Source: Reyranella sp. (lineage in GTDB: Bacteria > Pseudomonadota > Alphaproteobacteria > Reyranellales > Reyranellaceae). From it: DNA of 64,000 nt. The notes under the pieces were generated by a model. The model was given only the letters and a program-made list of their open reading frames with translations. It was not told the origin of the DNA and did no database searches. The position numbers and the translations under genes were made by a program. The stretch lies in the NCBI RefSeq assembly GCF_017305915.1, contig NZ_JAFKJN010000009.1, positions 202,202 to 266,201 on the forward strand, given 5' to 3'. Shown here piece by piece: positions 32,196 through 39,630 of this stretch (the first letter of the stretch is position 1; each line of letters begins with the position of its first letter).

Positions 32196-32789
32196 ATGCA
32201 CCAAGAACAACATCTCGTAATCTTTTCCAGGCATCCTCGGCTCGGGACGGGAAAGCGGCGCCTGGCCAAGGACATTGGAGCTGTTGGCGCGCTTCGCTTC
32301 CAACGACTCATGGTTTCGCTGATCCTGCGTCGCCTTGGCCGCGACAGGCGTTGGACGACCTGGCTCGGAATCACCCCGGACCGATCAGGACCCTGGCCGC
32401 ACGGCTTTCACATCGTACCGCAAGGTCGTGGCGACCTCGGGCGCCGGATGGCATCCGTCGTCAGAAGGCTGCCGCCAGGACCGGTGGTCATCGTAGGCAG
32501 CGACATCCCAGGTATTGCTGCGGCCGACATTGCCGATGCTTTCCGCGCGTTGGGCTCAAAGGACGCGGTTTTCGGGCCCGCCACGGACGGTGGGTACTGG
32601 CTTGTCGGGCTGCGCCGTCGCCCGCATTTCATCGATCCCTTTGCGAACGTCCGCTGGTCGAGCGAGCACGCTCTTGCCGACACCGTGGCCAATCTTGCGG
32701 ACAAGGAGGTTGCGATGCTGCGGCCGCTTTCCGATGTCGACGACGGTGCATCCTGGCGCCGTCATGCGCTGAGAGAGGTTCCGCCATGA
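32196..32789 (+). CDS. DUF2064 nucleotidyltransferase-like protein (TIGR04282-like)
   Basis: This 197-residue protein begins EQHLVIFSRHPRLGTGKRRL with the K-x-R-L pattern of GT-A-type nucleotidyl or glycosyl transferases. It continues with GPVVIVGSDIPGIAAADIAD and DAVFGPATDGGYWLVGL (DGGYxLxG motif), the marks of DUF2064/TIGR04282, named 'rSAM/selenodomain-associated transferase 1'. It always appears with the preceding gene's family. It overlaps the following AhpD-like gene by four bases. Likely forms or transfers an activated group; the substrate is unknown. Confidence 0.85.
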   Translation: MHQEQHLVIFSRHPRLGTGKRRLAKDIGAVGALRFQRLMVSLILRRLGRDRRWTTWLGITPDRSGPWPHGFHIVPQGRGDLGRRMASVVRRLPPGPVVIVGSDIPGIAAADIADAFRALGSKDAVFGPATDGGYWLVGLRRRPHFIDPFANVRWSSEHALADTVANLADKEVAMLRPLSDVDDGASWRRHALREVPP

Positions 32790-33346
32790 CTGCAGTAACG
32801 GCCAAGCCCCTCAGAAGCTATCCCTGGTTTATCCGGCTGTTCTTCTGGAAACAGCGGCGAACCTATGGGCGCGTTCTCGACCCGGGCCTCCTTTGGGGCC
32901 GCTCGCCGTGGGTCTTCGCAAGCGTCGCCCTGCTCTATGGAGCCCTCGATCGACGCAGATCACCGCTTGCGCCGGCGCTGCGTTCGCTGGTCACGGTGCG
33001 GGTCTCGCAGATCAATCACTGCGCCTTCTGCGTCGATATCAACTCTGCGACGCTCGCCAAACGCGGCGTGCCCATTGAAAAAGTCGACGCCGTGTCCGAC
33101 TGGCAGGACAGCTCCCGGTTCGACAGCGAGGAGCGGTTGGCTCTCGAATACGCGGAAGCCATGACGCTCAATCAAGTCGACGACGATCTGCGGAGTCGCC
33201 TGAAAAGTCATTGGAGCGACGACGCCATCGTAGAGTTGACCGGTCTCATCGCTTTCCAGAACCTGTCCTCGAAGTTTAACGCGGCGCTCGACGTTCCAGC
33301 ACAAGGATTCTGTCGGCTGCCACAGGCTACATTCTCTCCGCGATAG
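32786..33346 (+). CDS. AhpD-like / CMD family protein
   Basis: This 186-residue helical protein has the redox motif INHCAFCVDINSA (C-x-x-C-x-x-x, with Asn where many members have His) at about residues 74-84 and a LALEYAEAMTLNQVDD segment common in this family. Starting with ATG at 32786 in the stop of the previous gene, it is the last gene of the radical-SAM group. It could remove peroxides or act in thiol exchange. Unlike the relative at 19191 it uses two cysteines. Confidence 0.85.
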   Translation: MTAVTAKPLRSYPWFIRLFFWKQRRTYGRVLDPGLLWGRSPWVFASVALLYGALDRRRSPLAPALRSLVTVRVSQINHCAFCVDINSATLAKRGVPIEKVDAVSDWQDSSRFDSEERLALEYAEAMTLNQVDDDLRSRLKSHWSDDAIVELTGLIAFQNLSSKFNAALDVPAQGFCRLPQATFSPR

Positions 33347-33560
33347 AAGGCGTGTCGACTGAGATCTCACGGCGCAGGAACATTGCTCTGCCGGAAAGGC
33401 CGCTTTCCGTCCGCTGGCACCGATTCACACCAGGTAAAGATCCACCATACCTCGCGTCCCGAAGGCGTGTGGAGCTCAGGTGAAGCACTGGAGCGGCGGC
33501 CTTGCGGGCGCCGACCCCGTTCACGCTTCCGCCTGAATCTGGCTCGCCTTTGCCAAAAGA

Positions 33561-33587
33561 TGCGATTAATATGCATTATCATTCGCA
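33561..33587. promoter_or_regulatory. Fur-like box
   Basis: An AT-rich inverted repeat, TGCGA at 33561-33565 facing TCGCA at 33583-33587, surrounds TTAATATGCATTATCAT. The right half resembles the GATAATGAT-type half-sites of Fur. It is 17 bases before the start of the iron permease, where a repressor would block transcription. Confidence 0.55.
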
Positions 33588-33603
33588 ATCCAAGGCGCGG
33601 CCA

Positions 33604-35541
33604 ATGAGACGGGCTTTTGGATGGGTAGCCACTGGGCTTCTGCTTTTAGTGATCGGCGGTCTGGCCGAGTCTGCACTGGCGCAGACCGACGACCAAAGGG
33701 CTGCCGTCGCCTGGCGCCTGCTCGACTACCTTGGCGTCGATTACGGCGGCGCCGTCGCTGACGATGGGCGCACTATTAGCCAGTCCGAATATGAAGAGAT
33801 GGTCGAGTTCGCCCAGCAAGTGCGGGACCGACTGGCCGCTCTGCCCGCCAAGCCCGCGCAGGGATCCCTCGTTGCTCGCGTCGAGGCCCTGCAGGCCGCC
33901 ATCGCGCGGAAGGTACCGCCGTCGGAGCTCGCTGGTTTGGCAAAGACCCTGAAAGACGATCTGCTTGCCGCGTATCCGATGCCGCTGGCGCCGGCGAAGA
34001 CCCCCGACCTTGCACGCAGTGCCGCCCTCTATGCGGAGCAATGTGCTTCCTGCCACGGTGCAACCGGCGCCGGCGACGGACCGGCGGCGAAGGGGCTGAA
34101 CCCGCGGCCCGTTGCCTTCACCGATGCCGCGCGCGCCCGGGCTCGCAGCGTTTTCGGGCTCTATCAGGTCATCGACCAGGGGCTCGAGGCCACGGCGATG
34201 GCAAGCTTCGCCCACCTTCCGTCGGACGATCGCTGGGCGCTCGCATTCCATGTCGGCACGCTCGCTTCCTCGGCCTCTGACGTCGACCGTGGCAAGCAAC
34301 TCTGGCAGGGCGATCCGGCCTTCCGCGCAAAGATCCCCAACCTGCAGGCGCTCACTCAGGTCACGCAGGCGGCGCTTGCCCAGGACATGGGCGACGATAA
34401 GGCGCGCGATCTCGTGGCGTACCTGCGCCGGCATCCGGAAGCGGTCACGTCGGGTTCGGGCCGGACTCTCGGGCTGGCGCGCCGGAAGCTGGCCGAAAGC
34501 GTCGCGACCTACGAGGCGGGCGATCGCAAGAAGGCGACCGATCTTGCGCTCTCCGCCTATCTCGACGGCTTCGAGCCTGTCGAGCCGAGCCTGAAGGCCC
34601 GGGATGACGCTCTCATGGTGCGCATTGAGTCCGCGATGCTCGATTTCAGGGCCGCGATGACCAAGGGCGAAAGTGCCGAAGGGCTGCGCGAGCGGGCGGC
34701 ACGGCTCGGCGCGCTGTTCGACCTGGCCGAGCGGGCGCTTGCGCCGGAACAAGCCGACGGCAGCGCGACCTTCGCCGCCGCCTTCACCATCCTGCTGCGC
34801 GAGGGGGTCGAAGCGCTGCTGGTGGTGGTCGCGATGATCGCCTTCCTGCGCAAGGCGGAGCGCAGCGAAGTCGTCGCCTGGTTGCATGGAGGCTGGATTG
34901 CGGCGCTGGTGGCGGGCGGGCTCACCTGGGTGGCGGCGACCTGGCTCGTCTCGATCAGCGGCGCCAGCCGCGAGCTGACCGAAGGATTCGGGTCTCTGCT
35001 CGCCGCCGCGGTCCTGGTCTCGGTTGGCTTGTGGATGCATGGCAAGACGCGCGCCGATGCCTGGCAGAGGTACGTTCGCGAGAAGCTCTCGCGCGCCTTG
35101 TCGGCCAGATCCGCTTGGCTGCTCCTGCTGCTCGCCTTCGTGGTCGTCTATCGCGAAGTGTTCGAGACCATCCTATTCTTCATCGCTCTGTGGAGCGAGG
35201 GCAGCGGGCCCGCCGTGATCGCGGGTGGAGCAGCCGGCGCCGGTGCGCTCGCGATTCTCGCCTGGGCTTTGTTGAGTTATAGCCAGCGCCTTCCGATCAC
35301 GCAGTTCTTCTCACTGAGCGCGATTCTGATCGCCGTACTGGCCGTGGTTCTCGCCGGCAAGGGAGTGGCCGCGCTGCAGGAAGCCGGCCTGGTCGACGCT
35401 TGGCCCACGCCGGGAGTTCCCCGGATCGAGCTGCTCGGCATCTATCCAACACGAGAAGGCGTCTTTGCCCAGCTCGCGACGGCGGCCGTCCTGCTTCTCG
35501 GCTTCTGGTACACCGGGCGCACGGCGGCTGCAGATCGCTGA
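33604..35541 (+). CDS. Cytochrome c/FTR1-family iron permease fusion
   Basis: This 645-residue protein has a signal peptide (FGWVATGLLLLVIGGLAESA ending LAQ). A periplasmic region includes a c-type heme motif QCASCHGATGAGDG (C-x-x-C-H). A C-terminal FTR1 membrane domain of about seven helices follows, with two REGxE-type iron motifs: LLREGVEALLVVVAMIAFLR and VVYREVFETILFFIALWSEG. FTR1/EfeU proteins import Fe(III), coupled to oxidation of Fe(II); the built-in cytochrome could accept those electrons. It stands alone behind a Fur-like box. The start at 33604 is set by the signal peptide. Confidence 0.9.
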   Translation: MRRAFGWVATGLLLLVIGGLAESALAQTDDQRAAVAWRLLDYLGVDYGGAVADDGRTISQSEYEEMVEFAQQVRDRLAALPAKPAQGSLVARVEALQAAIARKVPPSELAGLAKTLKDDLLAAYPMPLAPAKTPDLARSAALYAEQCASCHGATGAGDGPAAKGLNPRPVAFTDAARARARSVFGLYQVIDQGLEATAMASFAHLPSDDRWALAFHVGTLASSASDVDRGKQLWQGDPAFRAKIPNLQALTQVTQAALAQDMGDDKARDLVAYLRRHPEAVTSGSGRTLGLARRKLAESVATYEAGDRKKATDLALSAYLDGFEPVEPSLKARDDALMVRIESAMLDFRAAMTKGESAEGLRERAARLGALFDLAERALAPEQADGSATFAAAFTILLREGVEALLVVVAMIAFLRKAERSEVVAWLHGGWIAALVAGGLTWVAATWLVSISGASRELTEGFGSLLAAAVLVSVGLWMHGKTRADAWQRYVREKLSRALSARSAWLLLLLAFVVVYREVFETILFFIALWSEGSGPAVIAGGAAGAGALAILAWALLSYSQRLPITQFFSLSAILIAVLAVVLAGKGVAALQEAGLVDAWPTPGVPRIELLGIYPTREGVFAQLATAAVLLLGFWYTGRTAAADR

Positions 35542-35621
35542 AAAAGGCATGAACAAGGCCCTATGTGACCCATGTTCCATCGCGCGGCAGCACCTTTCTG
35601 CGCGATATCTGCTAACAAAAC

Positions 35622-35644
35622 CAGGTTGCCGGCTGGGCCGGCAA
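35622..35644. terminator. Strong hairpin between convergent genes
   Basis: GGTTGCCGG (35622-35630) pairs perfectly with CCGGCAACC (35636-35644). On the minus strand the stem is followed by TGGTTTTGTTAGC. It may end transcription from either side. A second small repeat (GCGCGTTAGCGCGTTAG) follows at about 35653-35670. Confidence 0.5.
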
Positions 35645-35659
35645 CCCTGAAAGCGCGCG

Positions 35660-35917
35660 TTAGCGCGTTAGGGTGTGAAGTAGCGCTAACGAAAAGGGAG
35701 ACCTTATCGAGATCCGACCGAACGTCGTATTGAGGGGCTCGAGAAGACTTTCGCAAAGACGCCGGCCAACGTTGATCGCCAAGTCCGGGTCGTCCGGCAT
35801 GTTTGGAACGCCGTAGCTTGACGAGATCTCGCTGTAGAGGAAATCCCGCATCAAGAAAGACGGAGAGAGCCGCACTCTGCCTAGCTCCACCAGCCGTCGT
35901 AGAACCGAAGCACTCAT
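35660..35917 (-). pseudogene. Fragment of a peptidase-M15-like or phage-type protein
   Basis: One minus-strand frame reads LRRLVELGRVRLSPSFLMRD, then FLYSEISSSYGVPNMPDDPD and LCESLLEPLNTTFGRISIRS, after which similarity stops and the frame ends LALLHTLTR. R-L-S-P-x-F-x-x-x-x-F-L-Y-S-E-I...N-x-P-D-D-P-D...I-R-S is a pattern I associate with proteins carrying a peptidase M15-like domain; the missing part would be the catalytic region. It looks truncated at its 3' end and has no clean start. Moderate doubt about the family. Confidence 0.45.
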
Positions 35918-37050
35918 GGAGCCCGATCAGGCCGTGTGGGCTCGGGCAACCGGTGAAAGGGCTTTCCTCCCGCGGCCGACGCATCGCCTTCTCTAGGCCT
36001 TCCTGGCGCATCACGAGGCCCATTGGCGGAAACAAGTCGCTCGGCGCGAAGGCTCGCCTCCATGTGCTCAGTTCGTAGATGAACGGCATTCTCCCAACCC
36101 GTCGGGGGCATTCTGCATGCAAACTGCGGCGTGTCCTGTGGAAACCCGCGGATCGTCGCTCATTGAGAGGGAGCCACTTTTTTGGGGGGGCTATGGATAG
36201 AATCGCGACCTGGGGAACGAAAAGAGTTTTTTGGTGGTTGCCTTTGGCCCGCCAGCTTGATGTTCGCCCTCTTTCCTACGTGTATGTTCACCCTCGTTCT
36301 CCCCGGTCCGCATAGTCCTAGGGATGAAAGCGGGGGTAGAGAGTGGCCCGAAAGCATCAGCAGCTGACGGCGTTGTCCATCATCCGCGAGAAGCAGCTCG
36401 GCTACCATCGCTGCGGCCTGCCAGGCCGAGGTCGACCACGCCCAGAGTGACTTCTGGCAGGCGGTCGATGGCATCAATGCCCGCGGGCTGTTCTACGGCG
36501 GGACAGGCGCCGATGCGGGTTTCCGCTTCCCGCACGAGGCCAGGGCCGGCACCGCGCTGGTCTGGCTCCCCCACCTGCAGGGCCGCGACAACGACCGCCA
36601 TGGCCCGAGCCTGGTCCGCGATCGGCTTGAGCGCTGGAGCCGCTGGGACGCCCCAAGCTCGATCAGCCCGGCTACCGCAACCTTCGCAACCGCATGCGCA
36701 AGGCGGCGTGGTGCGGAGCTGCTTCGGATCGCAACCCTCTATGAGGCGGCCGACATAGGACCGCTGCATCATCAGCCCTGCTCGGCTTCCGGTCAGCGGC
36801 GACCGGGTCACTGCGAGCCGCCGAGCTACCTGCGACTGGTGGCCAACAACGGGGGCGACGATGCCGCGTAGGCGCCCACCGGACAGCACGGGCCCACGCT
36901 GTCAAGGCGTGCGTCCGCACCAAACGTCCCGCCTCGCAGGGCGCTGCCATGATGACGACGCCCGATTCTTCCGCGCCCCGTCAGGCATTGCGCACGAGGG
37001 GCTTCAGCAATGCGGCCCCTGCTGTCATCCATCAATTGCAGGAGAGCGCC
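35918..37050. other. Gene-poor interval with decayed reading frames
   Basis: About 1.1 kb without a gene I can support. Some stretches look coding but change frame: near 36355-36400 ALSIIREKQLGYH in one plus frame, then from about 36404 TIAAACQAEVDHAQSDFWQA and WQAVDGINARGLFYGG in another, running open to a stop at 36868-36870. A poly-G run lies at 36182-36189. This is consistent with remains of an integrated element. Confidence 0.35.
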
Positions 37051-37545
37051 ATGCCAGACGGATCGACCTTCAATCGTCAAATCGACTTCGCGTCGGTGCG
37101 CAAGCAAACAATCACGTCGCACGCAGTGCGCGTCCCTGACGAGGACATGGCCCCCCGGTACGAGAGGGACGAGTGGCTTGGCATCATCCGCGAGACGAAC
37201 CCCATCAAAGGCTCGGACTGGGTATTCGTCTCCAGCGGCGCCGTCGTGACTATCGGGCAAGTCGTCGGCTGGTCTGCCGAGACATGGCATGTCGGTCAGT
37301 GGCGCGGCGGAACGGTGCTAATTGTCCGGCGACTGTCGCGCCGGCGATGGCACCCCTTCGGGTGGGTTCGCTGGCGCTGCTGCATGGACAACGAATACTA
37401 CGACGCGGTCGCGCTGGGCGATGCTGAGCGAGCGACCGCTATTCAGCTGGCGATCGGGGGAAAGGGTCCATGGCCGAGGCCGCTCAGTCCACGCCGTCGT
37501 CGTCAGATCCCTCGCATCATGGTCCTGCGGGGGTATGGCCAGTGA
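37051..37545 (+). CDS. S24/LexA-like fold protein
   Basis: This 164-residue protein starts with ATG at 37051 behind GGAGAGCGCC. Its middle part (HAVRVPDEDMAPRYERDEWL and NPIKGSDWVFVSSGAV) resembles the S24 peptidase-like domain of LexA/CI-type proteins, where the segment D-x-M-x-P-x-Y follows the fold. No DNA-binding helix-turn-helix is seen, and the catalytic Ser is not where expected (DEDM instead of GDSM), so autoproteolysis is unlikely. It overlaps the next small gene. Context suggests a mobile element. Confidence 0.5.
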   Translation: MPDGSTFNRQIDFASVRKQTITSHAVRVPDEDMAPRYERDEWLGIIRETNPIKGSDWVFVSSGAVVTIGQVVGWSAETWHVGQWRGGTVLIVRRLSRRRWHPFGWVRWRCCMDNEYYDAVALGDAERATAIQLAIGGKGPWPRPLSPRRRRQIPRIMVLRGYGQ

Positions 37546-37892
37546 CGCGGCCGTATCGTCTTAAGCCTGTGGCGACCCTCCCGGCGCCACCGGCGGGCCG
37601 CCGGTGCAGGGCGATGCGTCAGCGCCACGCGCTACGCTTCCTGGCTGAGCATGCCGACCTGATCTTTGCCGAGGGTATGGCCTGGCTGCTGACGTCAGCC
37701 CCGCCCGAGCTGGTCGACATGCTGGCTTGTCTCGACGCTGACAAGGCTGACCTCGAGCCGGACGTCGATGCCGAGCCCGACCACGAAGGCGGTGACAACT
37801 TCGGACCTGAGGGCGGCTGGCGTCATGCTGCAGAGCTGCGACCGTCGCGCATCGTCCACACCAGCGCGACGGACTGGCGGCGCATCCGCTGA
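37470..37892 (+). CDS. Small hypothetical protein
   Basis: This 140-residue protein starts with ATG at 37470, overlapping the preceding gene by 76 bases. The central part reads ALRFLAEHADLIFAEGMAWL, then ELVDMLACLDADKADLEPDV with an acidic continuation DAEPDHEGGDN. I recognise the acidic DxEPD-type tail from small hypothetical proteins in alphaproteobacterial prophage-like regions, but no function is known. The first 50 residues could be non-native. Confidence 0.4.
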   Translation: MAEAAQSTPSSSDPSHHGPAGVWPVTRPYRLKPVATLPAPPAGRRCRAMRQRHALRFLAEHADLIFAEGMAWLLTSAPPELVDMLACLDADKADLEPDVDAEPDHEGGDNFGPEGGWRHAAELRPSRIVHTSATDWRRIR

Positions 37893-37945
37893 CCGCCGGG
37901 TGCGTCGACCTTGGCCCCGGCCTCGCGCCGGGGCATCCTTTGTGG

Positions 37946-38437
37946 ATGAAGGGTCTGCTGCTCTTGAATGCAGAGAAGGCACGGCGCTTCCTCGGGGTGT
38001 CCGAGCGCGGCATGCGCGACTTGGTGAAGAAGGGCCTACCCTTCATCAAGGTCGGCCGGCGGAAGATGTTCCTGGCCGCCGACATGGCCGCGTGGATCAG
38101 TGATCAGGCGAGGTGTCCGAAGAGATGCTCAATCTTCTCGAGGGTGCTGCCGAACGCCTCGAGGTTCGCCTGCAGTTCGTGCGGGAGGCGCTTCGTCGAT
38201 CGGTCGCCGCGACCGGCTACCGGCTTTGCCGTGAAGCAGCGAAGGCACAATCGGCGTAGCCGCCTCGATCGCTCTGGCGATGGCTTCCCCTCGGCCATCG
38301 CCGCAGTTCCCTCCCCAAAGCGACGCCCAGCCAAGGCGAAGGCCGATGTATGGCGCGACCGGCCTATGCTGCCTTGCGCGTGCGCGCGACCTTCCTGCGG
38401 CCACCGCTTGCCTTCCCGGGCCGCGCCGACAGCCTGA
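37946..38437 (+). CDS. Helix-turn-helix (AlpA/excisionase-like) protein
   Basis: The first 55 residues from ATG 37946 are a HTH_17/excisionase-type domain: LLLLNAEKARRFLGVSERGM, RDLVKKGLPFIKVGRRKMFL, AADMAAWI. Such small proteins regulate integrases. The frame stays open to 38437, but the tail is basic and unlike the head, and it overlaps a better-looking small frame (38113-38259) and the antitoxin gene. The gene has probably suffered a frameshift after residue 58, so the tail may not be original. Confidence 0.5.
   Translation: MKGLLLLNAEKARRFLGVSERGMRDLVKKGLPFIKVGRRKMFLAADMAAWISDQARCPKRCSIFSRVLPNASRFACSSCGRRFVDRSPRPATGFAVKQRRHNRRSRLDRSGDGFPSAIAAVPSPKRRPAKAKADVWRDRPMLPCACARPSCGHRLPSRAAPTA
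38113..38259 (+). CDS. Possible small protein or shifted tail of the HTH gene
   Basis: GTG at 38113 opens a 48-residue frame containing SEEMLNLLEGAAERLEVRLQ, then FVREALRRSVAATGYRLCRE. It is a good amphipathic helix with plausible codon use, unlike the other frames here. It may be a separate coupled gene or the original C-terminus of the HTH protein after a one-base change near 38100-38112. Confidence 0.35.
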   Translation: MSEEMLNLLEGAAERLEVRLQFVREALRRSVAATGYRLCREAAKAQSA

Positions 38438-38696
38438 AGTCCAGCGTCTTCAGGACGCCGAGCAAGGTCGACAGCTTCGGGTCGCCCTTGGCGCTGAACG
38501 CCTTGTAGAGGGCCTCTCTGGTGACGCCGGCGCCGCGGGCCACTTCGGACATACCGCGAGCCCGCGCGATGGTGCCGAGCGCATTGGCGATGTAGACGGC
38601 ATCGCCGCTGGCGAGCGCGTCGTTGAGCAAGTCCGCCTGGTCCTCGGGGTTGGCGAGGTGCTCAGCCGGATCGAACGGGAGGGTCTTGGTTGCCAT
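38364..38696 (-). CDS. Antitoxin, HigA-type addiction module antidote
   Basis: This 110-residue protein starts with ATG at 38696 behind GGAGACCAGT. DPAEHLANPEDQADLLNDAL, SGDAVYIANALGTIARARGM and the helix-turn-helix SEVARGAGVTREALYKAFSA are the marks of the HigA-2-like antidote family with FDPAEYL-x-x-x-E starts. The C-terminal tail is basic. It neutralises the toxin encoded upstream (27 bases apart) and should bind the operator at 39021-39056. Confidence 0.85.
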   Translation of the reverse strand: MATKTLPFDPAEHLANPEDQADLLNDALASGDAVYIANALGTIARARGMSEVARGAGVTREALYKAFSAKGDPKLSTLLGVLKTLDFRLSARPGKASGGRRKVARTRKAA

Positions 38697-38723
38697 ACTG
38701 GTCTCCATCGTGGTTGGGCGGCC

Positions 38724-39014
38724 TCAGAGACCGGCCGCCAGTTCCTTCGCCCGCCGGATGTCCGCCGCCTGGGTGCTCTTGTCGCCGCCGCACAGCAGGA
38801 TGACGAGGGCCTTGCCCCGCTGCACGAAGTAGAGCCGGTAGCCGGGACCGAAGTTGATCCGCAGTTCCGAGACCCCTTCGCCCACCGGCTTCACGTCGCC
38901 CAGCAATCCCGATTGAACGCGCACCATGCGCTGGGCGACCTTCGCCGCGGCCTTGGCGTCCCGAAGCGACTTGAGCCACCCGGCGAACGCTTCAGTCTGG
39001 CGGACCTCGATCAT
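38724..39014 (-). CDS. Toxin, RelE/HigB-type
   Basis: This 96-residue protein starts with ATG at 39014. MIEVRQTEAFAGWLKSLRDA, then KPVGEGVSELRINFGPGYRL and YFVQRGKALVILLCGGDKST are typical of the RelE/ParE-like 'addiction module killer' family, which usually cleaves mRNA at the ribosome. The toxin gene comes first and the antitoxin second, the HigBA order. Both look intact, so the pair may hold the surrounding decayed element in place. Confidence 0.87.
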   Translation of the reverse strand: MIEVRQTEAFAGWLKSLRDAKAAAKVAQRMVRVQSGLLGDVKPVGEGVSELRINFGPGYRLYFVQRGKALVILLCGGDKSTQAADIRRAKELAAGL

Positions 39015-39020
39015 GTGTTA

Positions 39021-39056
39021 ACTGTAGTTCACAGATTGATATGTGTCAACTACAGT
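39021..39056. promoter_or_regulatory. Inverted-repeat operator of the toxin-antitoxin pair
   Basis: ACTGTAGTT (39021-39029) and AACTACAGT (39048-39056) are perfect inverted repeats; flanking bases extend the similarity (TTAACTGTAGTTCACA against TGTCAACTACAGTTCA). The repeat begins seven bases upstream of the toxin start codon, the usual place for autorepression by the antitoxin. Confidence 0.7.
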
Positions 39057-39092
39057 TCACGTTTTGGGCCTTCGCTCTCGGACCTATTTCCA

Positions 39093-39403
39093 TTAACCAA
39101 AACGCCGCCAGCCGCCTTTGCCGCCCTGATCTCCGATGCCAGCCGCACCTCTCGGGCGATTGCATGGATGCTTCCCGGCCCGGATCTGGGCAGCGCCACT
39201 GCGCGGGGTCGGCACTGGCTGGCGCTCGGCCTCGATCAGCTGGGCCAAGTCCCGCTCAGTGAGCCGCGCCAGCCGGCCGCGGCCGATGGTACCGATGCCG
39301 TGCTCTGCCAGCTGCGCTGCAGCGTGCGCACCGACCACTGCAGCCGATCGGCCGCTTGGGCGAGCGTCAGCAGGCGGTCAGGCGGAAGCTGCGTCGGGGC
39401 CAT
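39093..39403 (-). pseudogene. Frameshifted helix-turn-helix protein
   Basis: From ATG at 39403 the minus strand reads MAPTQLPPDRLLTLAQAADR, LQWSVRTLQR, a HTH_17-like start. After this the match moves to another frame, LAEHGIGTIGRGRLARLTER, DLAQLIEAERQ, to a stop at 39093. One lost base near 39312 explains the break. It is a second excisionase-like gene beside the one at 37946 and marks the right side of the decayed element. Confidence 0.6.
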
Positions 39404-39630
39404 CGACGCCCACCCTACCCTGAGGTAAGGGTCGGGCCATGCCTCAGGCTGGCATTTGCGAGAGGGTAGACGAGGGGGGTATATCCGATGGGCCTTGATA
39501 AAATATCAACAAATACGAGATTTTGTCCTGCGTTGTCGGCGGACACCCTCTCCGCCAGTTAGCTGCTCCATCGCTTCCCGAAAAACGCAACCGCTGACGA
39601 GCAGGCCAGGGCGGATTGGCGGGGATGTTC

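Noticed and set aside
39495..39509. TTGAT-AAAAT-ATCAA as an FNR/FixK box
   Set aside because: The centre has five bases instead of four, and no regulated gene pattern supports it.
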